Part shown: positions 32,178 to 43,279 of the stretch, piece by piece
How positions within the stretch are numbered: position 1 is the first letter of the stretch
Layout of the letters: each line of letters starts with the position of its first letter
Assembly (NCBI RefSeq): GCF_030272615.1
Contig: NC_081410.1
Coordinates: forward strand, 258,465,533 to 258,529,532
Origin: Cryptomeria japonica
Lineage: Eukaryota > Streptophyta > Pinopsida > Cupressales > Cupressaceae
Length of the DNA stretch: 64,000 bases
Direction: 5' to 3'
Made by a program: the position numbers and the translations under genes
The notes under the pieces: generated by a model
What the model was told of the DNA's origin: nothing
Seen by the model: the letters and a program-made list of their open reading frames with translations, nothing else
Database searches by the model: none

Positions 32178-32549
32178 GTGTATATATGTATATGTATATG
32201 TATGTACATGTACATGCACATGTATATACGCGTGTGTGTGTACATATACATGTATATATACATATACATACATACACACACATATATATATGTATGTATG
32301 TATGTATCACCAATAAAGAATCCAAGTCATAGGTATACCATCACTAACATCAATATATCTATCTCAAAGAAAGCATCTCAATAGTCACGTCGTGAAACAT
32401 ATAAGCATCATAAAATAGTTCAATACAATAGATCATGTGAATGTATCCATACACACATACCAACGAAATGAACCACATATAATGATTCAAACTTAGTCTA
32501 ACAAGTCAAAGTAATAAGTATCTGAAGCAAAGCATGGAGGGGTACTACA
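27709..32549 (-). mobile_element. Long LTR-like insertion, minus orientation (about 4.8 kb)
   Basis: It begins TGTAACACCCC at 27709 and a matching end GGGGTACTACA lies at 32549, the terminal pattern of long gypsy LTRs in reverse. It is noncoding, with A/T-rich AATTAATTAATT runs (28930-29160, 31700-31860), a purine-rich block (28190-28800) and a microsatellite. It splits the RT of element C. The 5-bp CAAGT occurs just before it (27704-27708) and again at 32646-32650 where RT resumes, 96 bp beyond the proposed end. The right limit is therefore uncertain. Its terminal bases and layout resemble the solo LTR at 39230-42699. Confidence 0.6.
32144..32308. repeat. Compound microsatellite (TG, TA, TGTA)
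   Basis: Runs of GT, TA, ACAC and GTAT make long but meaningless open frames on both strands. Confidence 0.95.
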
Positions 32550-32650
32550 TCCCCCCTAGAAGTAGGCTTACTCCTAGAAACCTACAGATAAGAAGGGGTA
32601 CTAAAACTATTCAAAACATTAAGGAAAAGAGTACTTAAAGGTATTCAAGT

Positions 32651-32790
32651 ACATTATGAACAATAATACCATGCCTTTTAGGCTAACCAATGCAACAAGC
32701 ACATTCATGTGACTCATGAATGAGGTATTAAAAGATTTTTTTAGTAAATTTGTTTGTTTACTTGGATGATATTTTGATTTTTAGTAATAT
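32651..32790 (+). pseudogene. pol: RT fragment of element C after the insertion
   Basis: The plus strand reads MPFRLTNATSTFM, followed by MNEVLKDFFSKF and, after a frameshift, YLDD at 32759-32770, the RT active site of gypsy elements. It continues the RT that was cut at 27708. Similarity ends after about 32790, and no RNase H or integrase of this element is seen. Confidence 0.8.
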
Positions 32791-34818
32791 AATCACACAA
32801 GCTTGCACCCTTCATTGAGATATTAACCCACCAACCTTGTGACACATGAAAACACTCACAATCATGTGGTTTACCTAAAAGTTGGAGTGCATCTCTAGAG
32901 AGGGTTGGTTTGCTTGGATTCTCACCTAAAACTATTGCTTGCTTGGAAAAAGAAAACAAGGATGTTTTGAAACTAACCTATGACTACTAAGGTTATGCAC
33001 CAAAATAGTTTTCAAAACTTATACTTATGTTTTAGGTACACAATATAATCAATAACTTGGCCCATGCCATACACAATTCAAATTTTCATATATCTTTGCA
33101 ATAGTGTTTCACAACTAGGTTCAATATGTTAAGAAGAGCATCTGGAAGGACATAAAAGTGTTATTATAACCTAAAATATTTATTTGCCTGTTAGACAAAA
33201 TTTATGACCTGTAATAGTTCATATTTTTTGCATAAAGGTAAGGAAAATAGGACAAAAACGAAGGGAAAATAACTTCACCACAAGATTGCTTAAACTATCT
33301 CAAGTGTTTTACACAATAAACAACAATGTTAATGTTGGAAATATGTTTTATCAATGATGTCAACTTGAGGTCATTGGTGATGTTGAATAGGCTAAGAAAC
33401 GGTTAGAGAGATTGGTAAGGTAGTGGAAGATTTGAGAGAGAAGGTTTGACAAGAATGTTGATCTGCATATGAATGATGATGAAGACATAAATGATTGTCA
33501 TCTCTTTTGTACTCAAGTATGATGTGGATGAGGAAATAAATGTTTGATGATATGTTTCAGCTTCCTATAGTAATGTTATGTTGGCTTAATGCTTCACATA
33601 CAGTGGAAGGTTTAGGTTTTTTGGCTAAGGCTTCCATAGTGATTTCTCTAAGGTGGAGTCTCTGGTTTTTTAGTTTTCATCTCTATGTACAACAAGATTT
33701 CTTCTTGCAATTCTTAAAACTGGTTGATATAGTTATAAGCATTCTATTTCATGAGTGTTAGTAGATGTCCCCCTTTGCAGTAATATATATAAGTTTCTAT
33801 GTACCGAATAGTGTTGTGATAGTGTTATATAGTTAGTAGATTCTAGTATAATGCTTTGCACTTCATCATATAGATAGCTTAGTTCATGTAGTTTTGAGGG
33901 TATGTTTTTTATGTTCCAAGATTGATATATTTGAGTTTTTAGTTGATCTATTGGTCCACAAGTGCAAATTTCAAGGAAATAAAATGACACAACTAGACCA
34001 GGATGCCTTGTTTCTATTAATTTTGTGGGCCTCTTCCTTTGCGTTGACACATAATAATCCTTTACTTTGGGAGATGGTTGTATAGAGGTTGTAGATGGTC
34101 CACATTTCTTTAATTTTGCTCTACATGATGTTTTTGGTTTCTCCCCGATAGCTTGAAGATGAACAATTAGCAATTTTGGTGGTGTTGATGTTGATTGGGC
34201 TAACAGATTGAGTTCCTTCATTTGTGGTTGATCCTAACCTATCCTATTTGCTTTAAAGGATGTGTTGATATGTGTTTGAAATTCATTTATGCCTTAGGTT
34301 TATTTGCAATCTATTTTTGTTTATGATACATATGTTTGAAGCCAACCTATATTCTATCATAGGTTTCATTTGAAAAGTCTTTTTGGAATCGACCTTATTG
34401 ATGTTTTGAAGTGTTGCAAAGGGCATTTATAGAAGAAAAAATAATTTGTGAAGGTAATGAGGTGAATAGGAAGGTACATGCGATATATTAGTGGAGTATG
34501 AATTGTGTGAAGTCAGTATGATAGAGAAATTGAGTGAAAAAAGGGGCTTCAACATCAATATATGACAAATGCTTCTTCTATAGCAAACAAGGGAAATTCC
34601 TTCGATCACTAGAACAATAGAAGGGATAAGAATCTAGAAATATAAGTGCCCTTATCATCCATTGGGCTACATAGTCAAGCAACAAAAGACATAAAGGACA
34701 AAAGGATGACAAGACAACTAAAAACAAACTACTGAAACAAGACTCAACTTTGTGCAACTGCACTTATTGGAAAGAGAAACTATCCTTACCTAAAGACTAA
34801 CCAACAACAAGAACTCCT
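32791..34818. other. Intergenic DNA, no gene recognised
   Basis: No domain could be recognised. A string at 33333 (TGTTGGAAATATG) looks like the start of a copia LTR, but no end or target duplication was found. The 162-codon minus-strand frame at 33733-34221 has no family features and mixed composition. Confidence 0.45.
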
Positions 34819-36525
34819 TCAAATAAATCCATTGATTAGTACTCCAAGGTAGCTTCCTTTCTTTAGCAAGGTTCCACGTTTGACATGATCATAGACCACT
34901 AGGTGTAGATGAATAACAAATAGTAGCACAATGAGATGATTCACTGATTCTTGGAAGAAATGAACAAATACAATTGCCTCCTCAAGTTGATCATATGTAT
35001 TGTTGCTCCAAAGCAGATCAATGAATCTGGGTTGCCTCTTCTCAATTGAAAATGCATGCTTGATTTCATGTTCATATATGTCCTCATGTTCAGGTTCAAG
35101 TGTGACTTTTGACATCTTGTTAGCTTCCAACCAAGCTAGATGTCTTATAGGACATCCCCTTGATATGACAAACTCTAACCTCTTCTCACCTGTTGCGCCA
35201 GCTTTACTGGTTTCTTCTTCAATCACAACCTCATACTGAGTGAAATGAGTTTCCTCATGTGATTCAAGTGAAAACATGGTTGCACCTCTTGCTTCATCAT
35301 GTTATTCACAAATTTCAAATTTGGGAGATATATTGAGCTATCAGTAAGACTTGGTAAAAAGATCTTCATCAAGTTCCTTGCTAGTTTCTTCATGCATAAT
35401 ATTTCTAACTTCATGACCTTGAAACATGGATGCATTATCTTTCAACTTGAATGATACCTTCATGCATGTCCATCTCTTCACATCTCATGATGTGATGGTC
35501 CTCATTTATCAACACCTTTGAAAAGTGGCCTTCAACCTCTTTTTGTTTATTTCTCATGATATCTTTCTCAACAACTCCTTGATAACACGCTGACCAGATA
35601 TGAGAGTCACTAGCTATGTCTGCTTCCTTCTCTTGGAAGAGAATATCAAGATCACTTTGTTCAGATTTAGAGTTCTCCATTGCATTTTTTGATGGTGTCT
35701 CAAGTACAATATTTTCTAGTGGTAAAAGCTTGTTGAAATTCCCTTCAACATAGTCATAGATATTATTATTTTGATAAGTCCTCCTTGGAATGCCTTTGTA
35801 AGGGGATGAGAATACACCTTGAAATATCTGGTTTTTAAGGGCTAACACTTCCTTATCCAACCTCTGCACCATGGGATCTGTTCTCTTTGTAGATGATGAT
35901 TCCAAAGGATAATTTTCTCTGGAACCATTTGGCTCTATCTTTATCTTACTCGCAAGGATAAGATCATCTTCAACCTCAACTGCTAGGGCTTGTGCAGTTG
36001 CAAGGTCTCTCAGAACTTCCCTTCTCAACAAGAAAATCACCTCAGGTAATTGAGCATTGATGAAGAAGCACTTCAAATTTTTAGTAGTGGGTTGAGCAAC
36101 CATTGGAATTCTGTTAGACAACTTGTTAAATTTAGCAACAAACTCTTGCATGGGTTCTTGTGGTTCCTTTTTCGTTTGAGTCAACTGTGCTAACAATACA
36201 TGAGCATCTTCTATATGCTTGAACCTCTCTTCAAACTATGTTCTGAGTGTTTGCTAATTGGTGATGGTTTGTGGTGCAAGATGATAGAACTGGTTAGCAA
36301 CAACACCTTGGAGTGTTTCAATGAACAACCTTACTAAAATATCTTCATGTTCAACACCAAGAATCCCACATGCAATGTAGAAAGTAGTGATGTGTTCATT
36401 TGGATTTTGTTTTCCATCTCCATAGAACTTGGAGAAGTTTTTCACAAGCCATCAAAAAGAGCATGTAGAGGAGGAGTTAGATTCAATGGACCAAAAGAAT
36501 TTCCCCAGAGACCTTGAGTAGTCAT
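34819..36525 (-). pseudogene. gag: Gypsy gag of element A (minus strand, gag only)
   Basis: The start ATG is at 36523-36525 (MTTQGLWGNSFGPLNL). A stop follows near 36446, and two more lie near 36250 and 36236, at least one in place of a Trp codon. The readable core has GDGKQNPNEHITTFYIACG and LLAQLTQTKKEPQEPMQEFV, the Retrotrans_gag fold of plant Tat-like gypsy elements. C-terminal frames (34819-35435) are acidic and unrecognised. No protease, RT or integrase follows, so A looks non-autonomous or truncated; element B uses the same type of primer site and could have supplied enzymes. The 3' LTR was not found. Confidence 0.8.
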
Positions 36526-36642
36526 TTTTTCATGTCCTTTGTGAAAACTTGACAATTTTCAAGAAAAGAAATTACAATGAATAGGATACTGGTATACTTC
36601 AACCAAAAGCATGAGGCCTTTGAATGAGTATTGTATCCTTAA

Positions 36643-36653
36643 TAGAGTCACCA
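36643..36653 (-). other. Primer-binding site of element A
   Basis: On the minus strand it reads TGGTGACTCTA, a few bases after the LTR end. Element B has TGGTGACTCTGC in the same place, so the two share a primer type and lineage. I cannot name the tRNA with certainty. Confidence 0.65.
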
Positions 36654-36984
36654 AAAAATTGTTGGTTGAAAATTTTGCAAACTAGGTGAGTTTACAAAAT
36701 CATGGTTTCAACCACAATGTGTGAGATTAAATCTCTCCTAATTTCTAAGGGAAGGCCTCCCCTTTAACTTACTACTCTACTTTTTATAACAAGATACAAC
36801 TTTCAATTTCTAATCTAAACTTGGGTGATGTATCATCTTATCCTTTTTTTTAACAATAGATGTTATCCTTTCCTCTTTCTTCAGGAAAGAATTTACAATA
36901 TAAAGCAGCAATAATTTTACAATTTCAATGTTACAAATTAATACAAAATGTATGAATGCTTAAGATACAAATAGGTAAAGAAGT

Positions 36985-37931
36985 TGTTGGCAATTGACAC
37001 TCATCCGGTGACTTTCAATGCTTGATTCATGGTTTAGGGTTGTCATTGATGGCAACTCTTTTTGGAGATTCAATCCGGTGATTGTATTTCCTATTATCCA
37101 GAAGCAGGAGTTAACCGGTAAATCAAGGCTATCTCAGTGATGTTTTGGTCTAGAAATATTTTCGGTGATTGCGGTGATTTATTTTTTGATCTCGATGAAT
37201 GGTAAGATCCTTAGGAAGTGCGTGATTATACTCTTTTGGTATGGTGCTATGTTTTGTTAGAGATTCAAACCAACTTGAAGCTACATGTTACACTTTTGAT
37301 AGCCGACTTGGAGGAGATTATTTTTTATAAGACCGGATATATAAGATTGATTTGGCAATTGGTTTTTGGTGTGATATAGTTGGGGTGATCCATTTTGGTG
37401 CAATTGAGCGCAATTTCACATGCACATTTGGTTTATAGATAATCTGGTAGTTGACTGAGACAAAAATAGAGTATTTGTAGAGCAAGTACAGTCATAAATC
37501 TTAACTGAAACAATTTCATGCATTATCAAATGCTACTTCAGAGTTCATTTCACTGTATTTCCTCATTGTAATTGAATTGTAAGTCAGTGTGACTTCCTTG
37601 AGGATTGTAGCCTTCTGGGTCTTTGTAATTGAGTAGTGAGCTCTAGGCAGTGAGCCTGAATGCAAGTGCATTCCCCATCTATGTAATATTTATGTACTCC
37701 TGGGCATAGTATATGAATATTGTGGGTTCCAGTCCCACCGTGGTTTTCCCCTTTCTGGGTTTCCACGTAAAAATTCCAATGTTGTGGATTTGTGGTTTAT
37801 TTATTGCTTGTTTATGTTCTTTAATTTTATGCATTGATAACCGGTGGATAAAGAATAAGTTTCTAAATTTGATTTCTAATAGATCACTGATTCACCCCCC
37901 TCCCCCCTCTCAGGGATCCCTGACTCTAACA
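36985..37931 (+). mobile_element. Probable copia solo LTR (947 bp)
   Basis: It starts TGTTGGCAATTGAC and ends GACTCTAACA. Near the 3' end it has the string GATTCACCCCCC and a CTCTCAG, as in the two solo LTRs at 22583 and 48193, and it shares GTAAGTCAGTGTGACTTCC and GAGCTCTAGGCA with them. It is a diverged family member. The flanks (GAAGT and AAAGA) do not form a clear target duplication. Confidence 0.7.
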
Positions 37932-37951
37932 AAAGAAAAATTTCTATAAAG

Positions 37952-38552
37952 GCGCAAAGTCCTTCGTGGCTTCTCTGGGATGGGAAGAGTGCTTATGCTC
38001 AAAGTCTTAAAAATCACTGTTGTCCTATCAACCTTTCTTCAAATAATTTGTTCTGTAACCCATGGTATCAAGTTAAGATATTCAAAGTAAAGCACAAAGT
38101 CTTTATCTTGATATCCTATTACAACTTTAAACAATATTTCTCCAAAATGATAAAATGAAGCTCAAAGTCTTCAAATTAAGATTTCTTTTCCAAGATAGCA
38201 CAATAAAGAACAAAGTCTTCGAGGTGTTATCTTACTATATTTCAACTAACTTTTATCTGGAAAATGCCAATATTAAGCTCAAAGTCTTCAAAATGATATC
38301 ACATTTAATAATTCCTAATTCTATTAACAAGAGCTAAAATATGACACAAAGTTCACAAACCAACAATTGTTTCTACTCTTTAACAATATCTCCTCAACTA
38401 CACCTTTACTTGAGCAAAATAAGAATTTACAAAAAGAATTACATAAGAACACTTTCACCATAAATCACAATGAATCCAACACAAAGTCTGAATACCAGAT
38501 CTTTCTTCTTATTTGATCAAGTTTCCAAAATAACAATAGGAACACAAAGTTT
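37952..38552 (+). repeat. Nine spaced copies of a 12-mer (RMACAAAGTCTT)
   Basis: Copies start at 37952, 37997, 38092, 38160, 38208, 38277, 38343, 38478 and 38540. Each has CAAAGT, usually followed by CTT. They lie between the TATA box and the LTR end of element A, so in its RNA leader, and read AAGACTTTGWGY in the sense direction. Spacing of 45 to 135 bp rules out a simple tandem repeat. Confidence 0.8.
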
Positions 38553-38633
38553 CACTTTTTCCCTTCACTTCGGCAAAGTTTTGTTGCATATAGATTAAAG
38601 ATTCTAGATCTCCATATTTCAAAGAGCAACCTC

Positions 38634-38642
38634 ATATATATA
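38634..38642 (-). promoter_or_regulatory. TATA box of element A
   Basis: On the minus strand the context is CTATATATATGAGG. It separates the palindrome-bearing U3 from the motif-bearing leader. Confidence 0.55.
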
Positions 38643-39064
38643 GGTGAGGTGCAATGAGCTAATCTAGGAAAATTATGACTAAATCAAAGAAGTCCTATTC
38701 GACTTAGAACTCATGCACATTCTAGATACAAAAACTTGAATACAAAATGACACTTGAAATGTCAATTGGAATTACAAAATGCCACTAAACTAGAGATGCA
38801 TAAAAATGACTAAGTGTCTGGAGCCTCGTCTTATTCATTACTATCTCCATTTTTCTTCAAGAAATCTTTATATTATCGCAAGGTAGCCTATATTTCACTG
38901 TCATATGGTTTCAATGTGTTGAATTTGGCATCTAGAGCGGAGTTGCAAAAATGGATTTGAATAATTCCCAGAGTTGGACAAAAAAGACCAAAGATGTGGT
39001 TCCTAAAGTGAATTTTAGACTTATAAGTCCGATAAGCACTTGGGGAGGGTCAACAATCATATAG

Positions 39065-39096
39065 GTGCATATCAGACTTACAAGTCTGATATGCAC
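39065..39096. repeat. Perfect 14-bp palindrome with 4-base loop
   Basis: Arms GTGCATATCAGACT (39065-39078) and its exact complement (39083-39096). It belongs to the quasi-palindrome array of element A's U3 and is its most perfect unit. Confidence 0.95.
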
Positions 39097-39130
39097 TTAT
39101 GCAAAAGACAAAGGAAAGAAATATTGTCTC

Positions 39131-39229
39131 TGGTATGAATCTGGGTTATAACCTCGATTTACACCTAAGAAAGAATCATGGTGCAAGTCAGAGTTACAAC
39201 CCCAATTTGCATCAACTCTTAGCACTTGG
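39131..39229. repeat. Quasi-palindrome array of element A, part 1
   Basis: Units near 39134-39165 and 39179-39213 have the form GTGCAAGTC-N-TTACAAC-N-TTGCA. The solo LTR at 39230 interrupts the array. Confidence 0.75.
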
Positions 39230-42200
39230 TGTAGTACCCCTTCCTCGATTAGACTTTTAAGGCTCATGTTGACTGCAGTTGACTTTTTCAGTGGATACAT
39301 TATATTGTGATATTTTATTTAGACTTTATGTGATGTTGTAATATGCTTTAATTTGAGTTGCACTGTATGTTTTCATGCAATATTTCCTTATTGATGGTTA
39401 AATGCGATTTTATTGGATTACTGACATGGACCGACATATTCATTTTATACGTACGATGAGTTATATTCATGTTTCATGTTTGTAAGTGTATGGGCTGCGA
39501 GGAGATGATTTTCCTTCACTCACTTCGGTGAGACAGGGAACATCACGATTCTCCTTCACCAGTGTGTTTTTTGTGTCTGTATATATATGCACATGTGGTT
39601 CGTTGACACAAGGAATTGTAGGTACAAGTATCGTGTAAGTACGGGGCATCGTCTCCATCTGGCTCCACAGATCTAAGTGTACCTTATTGATTTGATGGAA
39701 GTGGAGGAGGTAGTCCTAAGACCTACGGTTTACCCTAGTCATGCTCAAAGTGAGTGTCCCTGTTGTTTGTCATTTTCCCCTTTGTCGATATGTGAGTCGT
39801 GTGTTTATTTGAATTATTTAAGTTGTGTTTAATGTGTTGGGTAAAATTGATTATTAAATCTTAAAGTATTTTATTAGTTAATGCATTTTATTTGTTTATT
39901 TAAATAAATAGATAAAAGTTAAATTAGATCCCTTAGTATTATAAATGATTAAATCAATTTGTTGTATGCATTAAAATAAGGGTTGATTAATTGATATTCT
40001 AAATTGTGAAAATTAAATCATGTATTTGCATTTCTTTGAAAAGTTAAATAGTAATTAAAATAAAAGAAATATTTTCCCTCATTGATTTTTGAAATAGAAT
40101 TTTAAGTTTTAATTTGTTTGGAAAATAAAATTTGGAGAGAAAGACTTTTTAAAAATTTGGTTTATGGGAAATGAATTTGATTTAAGAAGCTCTTTCAAAT
40201 TTGTTAGAAAGGAAAAAAGTGCTTAAGTTTTGGCTTTGAATCCTTTTGTGTTGGTTTCAATCAATTTTCTTGGTTGTGAGGGAAAAGAATTGAATTAATA
40301 ATCAGGTTTGTGAGTTTCCTGTGCGAATGGTTTGATTTCAAATTTTCTTGGAAACATTCATTTAGTTTGAATGAAAAATTAGAATGATTGTAAAACATAT
40401 TTAGTTAATTTTTCCCCAAATCAAAATTCTTGCTTGTGAAAAGAATAAACTAAAAAAAATTAGTTTTGTGAATTTCTTTCTGGGTGTTGAAAACCCAAGA
40501 TTTCATTTTGATTTTCTCATCTTAGTGTTTGAATTGTAAAATCAATTCATTCTTTGTCAAATTAGTCTTTAAATTTGTTAATTTTATCCCTGTGTGGGGG
40601 TTATGCTGGCAAAATTTTGCCAATTTATGTATTTTGTACATGCTGATAAAAACTTAATTAGTTCTAATTTTTGTTTTTTTCAGAATTGTAAATTAGATTA
40701 TCTTTGTTCAAATCTAATTGTGAGTTTTAAAAAAAAAATTGTTATTTGCCTCTTTGTTAAAAATTTCTTACTCATAAAAGAATTTTCATTACCCAAAAAA
40801 TTTTCTGAGTTCTCTCATTTGATAGAGATATTTATTTCTTTTTAAAAGAAAATATATTAATAAAAATAAATTAAATATATATATTTTTTAAACCACTATT
40901 TTTTAATGGTTACGGGGGGAAGCAACGAATGTTGTTTTGCACGGAGGGGAGGGGTATATATATATTAGACATATATATGTATAAAATATTATGTATTTAT
41001 ATGTATTAATATTTATTCGCAAGATGGAAATTTAGTGGAGAATGAATTATTGGGAAATTTATATATTCATATATGTTTTTTTAATGATTTAGTGATCTAG
41101 TTATGTTGTTAGATATTTTAATTAGATCATTAATGAATTATTTAAATTGGGATAGTGAAATGGTAATTATTTTTGGAATCAAACAAAAATTGGAAACATA
41201 GCGTACTTGGTCAAATAAAATAGATGGAATAACAACATTACTGGATTCTTTTATATCATGAAATATTCTTCTGGATTGCTTATGTATTTGACTATGATTA
41301 AGTTTCTCTGTATTGTTTAAGTTGTTTTATACAAGTCCTCTAGTTTACTCAACCTAGGTACCAAGTTTGTGTGACCAAGTAAACTGTTTATGTGACATAA
41401 TTTCTTGAAATATTCTGGTATCATGAGTCGTACCTTAGAGTTCAGTAGGGTTGTAGTGTCGTAAGGGAGAGTGGCTTTCGAGTGGGGGCCGTGCCCAAAG
41501 TGGTTAGCAGGATAACCCATCGAAAGTTAGATAATAAGTGATAATCCTAATATGAATTAGGGGTTTAGGTAGCTTTAACACTAAACAAGAGTAATTTACC
41601 TCGCTCATGGTTGAGTGCTCGTATAGACTCAAGATGTGGTGGGAAGGCCTATAATGGAAAACCATTTTCCTTGTCATCACAAAAGGATAGCTTGGGTCCG
41701 CATTAGATTTGGATGGGGTCGGGTTTCGAGAAAGGCTACCAAGATAACCCATGATGGGGGTCGGGGCCTATGGAGGCTTGCCAGGATAACCATGCCAAAC
41801 TATGCGATGACACTCTTCTCTTATATGCACTAGTGTGTAGACTTGTAGAGGTTACCTAGCATACTTGCGAAGTCTTATTTGATGTGTATTTATATGTTTG
41901 TGAGTTGATCCGATGTTTTTTTAGACCATGTATTCTTTCCTTTGTTTGCTAGTGGGTCTTAGTGCTATCTCCTAGCACGGAGGGGTGGTTCTTTTGAGCC
42001 ACATGGTTGGGTGGCAGTGTCACTTTCCATCGGTATCATGTTCGCTTCCTTCTTGCGAGGGTTGTTTTTGCAGGTGTTCCAATTGCTCTTTGGTCTTGAT
42101 CATCTTCTTGTTCCAGTTGGATTCCTTTGTACTTCATGGATTTATTATTGTATCTATTTGAACCTTATAAGTTCAGCTGTATCATTTGTATTATTATGCC

Positions 42201-42699
42201 TTCTTTGCATGTTGTAAACTATGTAACTCATTATATGATCTTTATTTAATTCATATGTTATCCTATAATTTGAATGCAATGTATGTGAGATATTATAAGT
42301 TATTAAATTTTATAATGATAATTATAAGGTTATTGAATGATTTATTGTAGTAAACTAGATGTATGTAATCATTAGTATGTAATGAAATCATATGCAAGTA
42401 TGTAATGTTAAGCATGTCTAATTCAGTTCTTTAAATGAATATCATTGCAATGTATTAGGGATAGTTAACATGGATCATAAGTGGTTAAGTGAACCTTAGG
42501 ATTTCAGTTTCTTTTTAAAGTAATCTTCATTGGAAACCCTTTAGGAGTATGGATATGTCTTTTGCTTGTGTAATTAGCTAGTGCAATGTTATAACTTAAT
42601 GCACCTTGATTATATGTTATGTTTAAAAAAATAAATTATATCCACTTTTATTCCTATGTTTTAGTGTTATCCTTTTGGGTTTCTTGGTGGGGCATTACA
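39230..42699 (+). mobile_element. Solo LTR of a long-LTR gypsy element (3,470 bp)
   Basis: It starts TGTAGTACCCC and ends GGGGCATTACA, and is flanked by a perfect 5-bp duplication CTTGG (39225-39229 and 42700-42704). It is noncoding throughout. I saw no internal direct repeats that would make it a full element with short LTRs. It inserted into the palindrome array of element A's LTR, since matching palindrome units lie on both sides. Confidence 0.88.
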
Positions 42700-42721
42700 C
42701 TTGGCAAAATGCAAAGGAAAT

Positions 42722-43083
42722 GGTGTATGGCGGAGCTAGGGCCCCAACATGCATTGTTGGGTAAGGCCTCGATGTAGGTCAGGGTCAAGGCCCCGACATA
42801 CACTATTTTGAGAAGACTTGGTGTAGGGCGGGGTTACGACCCCTATCTACACCAGAATGGGTGGACTTGGTGCAAGTCGGGATTATAACCCTGCCTTGCA
42901 CCAGAATGGGAGATCTTGGATTAATGCCTTATGTGTAGTTTGGATTTATAAACCCGACCTACACCTATCAAGTTTTTTGGCATTGCAATGAAGAAGTATA
43001 AATCGGGGTTACAAACCCAATTTGCACTTGACTATAAAATTTTAAGAGAAGTGTAATTTGGGGTTGTAAACTCGATTTACACC
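42722..43083. repeat. Quasi-palindrome array of element A, part 2
   Basis: Seven units lie at about 42722-42754, 42771-42803, 42820-42852, 42869-42902, 42933-42964, 42994-43027 and 43051-43083. Consensus halves are GGTGYARRTCGGG and its complement, with a TTAYRA centre. Spacing is about 30 to 65 bp. Sequence drifts between units while the dyad symmetry is kept, and both halves of a unit often carry matching changes (for example GGTGTAG...CTACACC and GGTGCAAG...CTTGCACC). Confidence 0.88.
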
Positions 43084-43279
43084 AAAACACAAAAACTAAC
43101 TTAAAAGGCCCAAAAAAGGACCATAACCTTCGAATCGAGAATCAAGGGTCCTAAATCACGCATGAGGGGGAATGAAGACTACTTTGAAAAGCATGCTTAG
43201 ATCACATGAGCTACAAATTGGACAAAATTTGAAAGGGTTATCCTGTTTTTGTGACTTAGTAAAACATGAGGACACTACA

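Larger units (their letters stand above)
36660..43279 (-). repeat. 5' LTR of element A, swollen by two nested insertions
   Basis: On the minus strand the LTR starts TGTAGTGTCC at 43279 and ends at 36660 with CAACCAACA, just before the primer site. Without the nested solo LTRs (36985-37931 and 39230-42699) it is about 2.2 kb. It contains a palindrome array in U3 (42722-43083 and 39001-39217), a TATA box (38634-38642) and a nine-copy CAAAGTC motif series in R/U5. Its outer end cuts element B's 3' LTR at 43279/43280, so A inserted into B. Confidence 0.7.

Noticed and set aside
31962-32384. Six overlapping open frames near 32.0-32.4 kb
   Set aside because: They are translations of a TG/TA microsatellite (Tyr/Cys/Ile/His repeats) in every phase.
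33333-34212. A copia LTR starting TGTTGGAAATATG at 33333
   Set aside because: No CA end followed by the duplicated GTTAA could be found.
33733-34221. 162-codon minus-strand ORF
   Set aside because: No family signature, no promoter or splice context, and composition like the surrounding noncoding DNA.
36980-37936. Target duplication for the LTR at 36985-37931
   Set aside because: The flanking pentamers (GAAGT and AAAGA) do not match; the LTR call rests on its ends and shared internal strings only.
37952-38552. CRISPR array
   Set aside because: Repeats are 12 bp with irregular spacing and the sequence is clearly plant LTR DNA; the same holds for 894-1086.
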